Positions 59,605 through 64,000 of a DNA stretch of 64,000 nucleotides are shown in pieces. Each line of letters opens with the position of its first letter. Positions within the stretch are counted from its first letter, which is position 1. Source of the stretch: Bryum argenteum (Eukaryota > Streptophyta > Bryopsida > Bryales > Bryaceae); assembly GCA_037043015.1 (NCBI GenBank), contig CM073328.1:4947409-5011408 (forward strand), read 5' to 3'. The notes below the pieces were generated by a model, which saw only the letters and a list, made by a program, of their open reading frames with translations, did no database searches and had not been told where the DNA came from. The position numbers and the translations under genes are program-made.

Positions 59605-60729
59605 ACATAATCTGTAGACCTCAAACTATAAGGTAATTCTCATTTTTCAAAGTAGTTTAAAGTAGAGTTAGAGAGGAGCACTTTTTTGCCCAATCAATAC
59701 AAAGAAGGTTGTAGTTAATTTTCATGATCGAGTACAACTTACAATGGGCATTGTTGTATTTTATATACAGTTGTGTATAGCCTACTAATATAGACGGAGT
59801 GACAATAAATGATTGAGATTTAAGCTTGAAGATTCCTAATATATCATTTAATTTATAGAGTTCATTATATACGTTGACATTAGACGAATAAGAAGACGAG
59901 ATCCCTATTGGATTGGTATAAATAGTGTTTTTCTTGACTTACTTTAAATGATAATGCCTACACGACATGCTACATTGACACTACAAACACGCAATTAAGC
60001 AATTATGCACTTTGCCAAGTGCACTCAATGGCATGTTAAAACAACAACATTTTCCTCCAAAATGAAAAAAAACAACAAAAATTCCACACAAAAAAAAAAA
60101 AAAAAATTAAATGTGGAGGCACTAAACTTAAACTAATGAGAAATAGTATTTTTTTAATAACAAATTTGTTGCTAAATCATGTTTTATTGCTTTGTAAATA
60201 CTACCAAATTATTATATTCAAATATTGCCAACATCTATTTTATTATTTTGTGTACCATATAAATTTTTGGAATACAAATCCCAATGGATCAATATGAAGG
60301 ACAACGTCACGTCCTGGAGTGCAAAAATTGAAATTTAAAGAATTTCAAAGATTCAATTTTGTCCTTGAACTTCCTATAGTGTTTCTTTTTAGATTCAATG
60401 CAATTTTGATTATGAACTTCTACGTTGTACATTGCTATATGACATTTATATACTATTTTTGGCATTTATACAATAAACATACTTTATAAGAGATAAAAGG
60501 CCAACATGTGCTATTCAACGAGAAAATATGTAGCATCTCGCTCTATATTATATGAAAATCCATACATAAAATCCATAAACGTACTTTAGAAACTGATAGT
60601 AAATACTATAATTTAACATGCATAATACTATTATAACCAAACATCTCATACTTTACTCAAACATATCAATCAAACCTAACATGCCACCTAAACATCATAT
60701 TGACTTGCTACTTATAAATCTCTGGTGCT
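59605..60729. other. Intergenic, no gene seen
   Basis: Very AT-rich, with an A run near 60090-60106. No gene is supported. Confidence 0.5.
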
Positions 60730-61317
60730 CTAATCATCCTCCTCCATTGTCCTACCGGTACTGCCTTCATAGGCCTCATGTACCATACGATCCACTACCG
60801 CCAGCGACACTGGGGGATCAATAGAATCTTGAAGACTGATGGACGCTGACTCCTCGTACGTGTAACTGCCCGGCTCACCGTGGCGAGTGTACCTTATGCC
60901 ATCGGTGTTATAGTAGAAGCCGTCTCTAAATGTCATCATTGGTGCAAAGGCCTCGTTGAAAGCTATGGTGTCCGCTGATTCCGTAGATTGTGGAATGGAT
61001 GGCAACATTGGTCTTGTTTGAATTGGAGTATCTAGAACCACCTCCGGTATCTTTGATCCTTCCTCAAAGCCATTAGGTTCCACAGACGAATGAAGTCCGT
61101 CGTGACATGAGTTATGATCAGGTGAGAGTACATCTGTGTCATCCTCACGCGGCTATCGTACATTTGCCAATGTGTATGGTGCTGGAATAGAAGTATCCGC
61201 TTCATCTCCAAGCTCGTCCTCGTCACTACCGCCTTCCTCTGAACCTATGTTCATCGGATCTTCGCCCTCGGAAATGCCAACGCTAGTGCTCGTTGTTGCA
61301 CCTGTCATCTCAGGGAT
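60730..61317 (-). pseudogene. Uncharacterised coding segment with one internal stop
   Basis: After a good acceptor (AATTTCAG|ATCCC, exon start 61317) the minus strand is open for 196 codons except for one TAG at 61153-61155. The first part is acidic (MTGATTSTSVGISEGEDPMN, then a Glu/Asp/Gly-rich run). The second part, after the stop, continues in the same frame with PREDDTDVLSPDHNSCHDG and ends STGRTMEEDD. The unbroken frame on both sides of the stop suggests a once-coding exon. Function unknown. It could be the C-terminal exon of a transposon-encoded or lineage-specific protein. Confidence 0.45.
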
Positions 61318-62169
61318 CTGAAATTGTCCTTGGAAGTTGACAAACAACTTTGTATACAAGAAGTTTAGCCTTTCTAGGCTATCGTCAATGACAATGATCT
61401 CCGATCCATGGAAACCTCCATGAACGATTAAAATATTATAGCATTTGAAATCATAAGAATAATTCATTTGCTTAATTGTATTGAGTGGTCTAGCACACTT
61501 TAATTTCACTTGGCTTAAAAAAAATTCACTATACAAGGTCTAACTTCTTTAAAATCATGATTGGCATGATCATGTTGATTACCTTAAAACCAATTTCTAG
61601 ACATGGAAAAGGTGTGTAGCATATTCAAAACAAATATCCAAAGGATCGAGATTGTAATTATTTGACAAACTTTTATGCCACATTTTATTCTTTTGTGAAC
61701 TCAACATGCTTTAGAATGAAAATCCAAAATGATTGATAAGAATTTATTTATCACATAAATTTTTCGCTAGAAAAAAAAAATTAAAAAAAATGAAGATCTA
61801 TAGGTTTTATGTAGAAAATAGTATTTTTTTTCTCTCCCTTGACCAAAATGTGCGAACATGTTTGACTGGGGTTAAATGCTCTTTTTACAGTGAAGACAAT
61901 TTTAGAAATTTGGAATCGTAAAAGAAGGTAATATTCTTTAGTCTCAAACGACTGTATGTGAAAGATGTTAGTTCTACAATATCTACATTAATATTTTTAC
62001 TATCATGTGTTGCTAAATGTTCTCATTTTTCTTGTTCTTAAGCAAGTAACTATAATGTATGACGGGTATCAATATAGGCGGGTATCCCTCATGGGCGGGT
62101 ATCAGACGCTTGAAATGGCTTTAATATAGTAAATGGGATGTTTATTGGAGTTCACTTGGTTGATTGTTT
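61318..62169. other. Intergenic or intronic, no gene seen
   Basis: AT-rich. A minor direct repeat GGCGGGTATC occurs near 62077 and 62093. Confidence 0.4.
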
Positions 62170-62197
62170 CAAGGGGTGTGCGCGCGCACACCCCTTG
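62170..62197. repeat. Perfect 28-bp palindrome
   Basis: Fourteen bases, CAAGGGGTGTGCGC, followed by their exact reverse complement. No spacer. It could be the fused ends of a small element, a cruciform-forming site or a dimeric protein-binding site. Confidence 0.85.
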
Positions 62198-62679
62198 CAA
62201 TCTCTGATAATTTTTTTATTATTTCTATTTTTTGAAGATTCTTAAATTTTTTTAGGGTTTAAGGTTTTAAGATTGGGATTTTGGTGGCTTTGTGGCGGCT
62301 GCATGGCTGCAACAAAGACCACAAAGAGGATGAAGGGAGGAAGACGAAGATTTTAACATATCGAGTACAAAGTGGACAACTTGAATAGTAGTGTACATGT
62401 ACAAGAGCGAACAAGAACCCAAAATGCACGCCGCAAGAGTAGCAACAACACCAATGGTAGCAATGAGGAATAGCAACAAGATCAACATGTAGCAAGCATC
62501 GATTCGGTAGCAACAGCAGGCGGCGATCTGGTACAACAACAACAGCGATTCGGTACTAGAGCAAGCAGCGATTCGGTACAGCTGCAAGCGGCAAGGAGAA
62601 TCGGCAAAAAGATTTTTGGTTGCAACAAGTCACGAAACTCTCCTAGTGCTCTACAGATCATCCTAGCAGCGTCCTTCAA
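62198..62679. other. Low-complexity region rich in CAA/AGC runs
   Basis: Contains repeated phrases GCGATTCGGTA (near 62545 and 62568, with a variant near 62500). Open frames here on the minus strand (for example 62267-62587, Cys/Ser/Leu-rich) reflect the repeat composition. Confidence 0.4.
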
Positions 62680-62813
62680 AAACACGAGCAAAAGCGGAGG
62701 AGGAAGAAAAGGCAATAGCAACCTGCAGAAACACGAGCAAGAGCGGAGGAGGAAGAAATGGCAATAGCAACCTGCAGAAACACGAGCAAGAGCGGAGGAG
62801 GAAGAAATGGCAA
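62680..62813. repeat. 49-bp tandem repeat, about 2.7 copies
   Basis: Units start AAACACGAGCAARAGCGGAG at 62680, 62729 and 62778. They are almost identical, so the array is young. Confidence 0.85.
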
Positions 62814-63026
62814 GTGTGTCAGAAGATCAGAAGCGGGGAGGTCAAATGAAAAACAAAAGAGGAGGTGGTAGAGGTGTTCGCCCGGGACACCCTAGCCCCG
62901 CTCTTCTTTGGGGGGACCTGCGGCCGAGGAGGTGCGAGTCTTTGCGCCAAGGGCTGGGCAGCGTTTCTTGTGACGCGGTGTCGTCTTGCCGATCCGCGTC
63001 CGACGTCTGACTGAATATGATTTTTA

Positions 63027-63058
<32 letters not shown>

Positions 63059-63213
63059 TTTTTTTTTTCTTTCAAATTCCAAGATGACTCAAAATGTAAG
63101 TTACTAGTTGAATAATGTCTAACGCACAAGTGTTTGCATTGCTAAATTCCGGTTTATTTGTTGTATGTTTCCAGGTCTATATATTTTACATCTATTGAAG
63201 AGCATGTCTAAGA
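62814..63213. other. GC-rich patch then T-tract upstream of the next gene
   Basis: 62850-63010 is unusually GC-rich for the area. 63019-63071 is almost all T. A possible splice acceptor, TGTTTCCAG, lies near 63166-63174, before the coding segment. Confidence 0.4.
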
Positions 63214-63849
63214 ATGGACATCTGGTGTGAGGCTAGAGGATACTTTGGTCATCGAAGAGAGAGGCCACCTAACCAAGCAGTGCGTAGGGCACAAAGAACG
63301 GCTCGCAGTCACATCTTTGATGGAACCGAAGAAATAGTGGTATCAGAAGGTACTGACGATTCTTTTCCCCAATTTGATCCTCAATCCTCAATCCGTTCTG
63401 GACAATTTGTAGCCCTCAGTGTTGATCGTGCAGAAGTAGACGAGGGTGTTCCATTTTATTTAGGGAAGGTGATTGAAGACGGAAAAGGCCGGAATAAAAT
63501 CAAGATGAAAGTTTGTTGGTATTGGCCAGTCATTCGAGGAGGAGTTGTTGACGGACCGAGTTCCTCTTTACAACGGTATGCAAGCTGTTTGGATTCATTG
63601 TGGGAGCCATCTGGGGAGAATCACGATTGGATAGAGAAAGAGGCATGTATTTTTTCATGGGCGGACGAACCAGAAAGAATCATGTCTGGTCATAGTCGGG
63701 GGAGAAACCGCAATGTCTTTGGAGTGCAGGTTCCAAGCAACATTTGCATTATCCAATCTGCGACGGCCCACATTTTAGAATATATCGCAATGCAAACCCA
63801 AGCTATCGACGATGACCGGTTGCAAGCTGCATTAGATATTAGTACGTAG
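63214..63849 (+). CDS. Uncharacterised protein with a BAH/Tudor-like segment
   Basis: A 211-codon frame from the first ATG after an in-frame TGA at 63196. The start is basic (GYFGHRRERPPNQAVRRAQR). The middle part, GQFVALSVDR ... PFYLGKVIEDG ... KMKVCWYWPV, resembles the beta-barrel of BAH or Tudor-type chromatin-reader domains. It is followed by RYASCLDSLWEPSGENHDW and EACIFSWADEPERI. The end, HILEYIAMQTQ, is helical. I recall similar sequences as lineage-specific or transposon-linked proteins in early land plants, but cannot verify this. It may be the last exon of a longer gene, since an acceptor lies upstream. Confidence 0.5.
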   Translation: MDIWCEARGYFGHRRERPPNQAVRRAQRTARSHIFDGTEEIVVSEGTDDSFPQFDPQSSIRSGQFVALSVDRAEVDEGVPFYLGKVIEDGKGRNKIKMKVCWYWPVIRGGVVDGPSSSLQRYASCLDSLWEPSGENHDWIEKEACIFSWADEPERIMSGHSRGRNRNVFGVQVPSNICIIQSATAHILEYIAMQTQAIDDDRLQAALDIST

Positions 63850-64000
63850 TCCATGTGTTTTGTGTACACATGGTATTTCTAAGTGTATATACGTACTAGA
63901 TAGTACAAGATCGCAAGGATTATTTTCAGACGTGTTGTTGCGATGGACATATGGGTTGAATTTAGTTGTATTATCAATTATATACATAACTTGGTATACA

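Noticed and set aside
62267..62721. Several overlapping Cys/Leu-rich minus-strand frames
   Set aside because: They arise from repeated CAAC/AGC-rich sequence in three frames at once and show no domain.

Overview
This is nuclear DNA of a land plant, most likely a bryophyte and probably a moss. The evidence is genes split by many short GT-AG introns, AT-rich intergenic DNA, a plastid-type transketolase, TTTAGGG telo-box motifs in a promoter, and a family of TIR-NB-LRR (TNL) immune receptor genes. The bryophyte call rests on my impression of the TIR style (HKIFLSHSG, YPFFDKR, SLPKGRKYP); the exact species is not determined.

Layout. 1-3.2 kb is transposon debris: a decayed Tc1/mariner-type transposase and a retroposon with a 14-bp target-site duplication. 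From 3.2 to 47.1 kb there are four plus-strand copies of one six-exon TNL gene, each with its own GC-richer upstream module and long 3' flank. Copy A (5107-9528) is intact, with 1116 predicted residues. Copy B (23443-27844) is heavily mutated. Copy C (33312-37773) has a frameshift and a stop before an intact LRR exon. Copy D (41737-47099) is the most diverged and is frameshifted at the end of the NB-ARC exon. An orphan LRR 3' fragment lies at 11538-11921. Only the small coding exons, splice sites and paralogue comparison allow the gene models to be assembled; the exon ends given keep reading phase in A and show exactly where B, C and D break.

Between A and B sits an unrelated secreted-type gene (16505-18741) that joins a GDSL/SGNH hydrolase domain to a fasciclin (FAS1) domain. 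I regard this fusion as the most unusual protein in the window.

50.2-54.2 kb (minus strand) is a complete ten-exon transketolase with a plastid-type N-terminal extension. 56.8-57.9 kb (minus strand) is a three-exon gene for a small lysine-rich protein of 86 residues with a telo-box promoter, of the kind common in ribosome and nucleolus genes. 60.7-63.9 kb holds two uncharacterised coding segments, one with an internal stop, separated by simple repeats and a perfect palindrome.

Mobile elements are numerous but small and non-autonomous: two copies of a retroposon with a (TATC)n tail, one Stowaway-like foldback, at least three elements with ends like TTAACYCCTAAACGTCC, two elements with CCCCTAA ends of which one is flanked by TTAA on both sides, and one 151-bp element flanked by CTAC. 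Because the TNL units are paralogous, some insertions can be compared with their empty sites inside the same window. No tRNA, rRNA or CRISPR was found.
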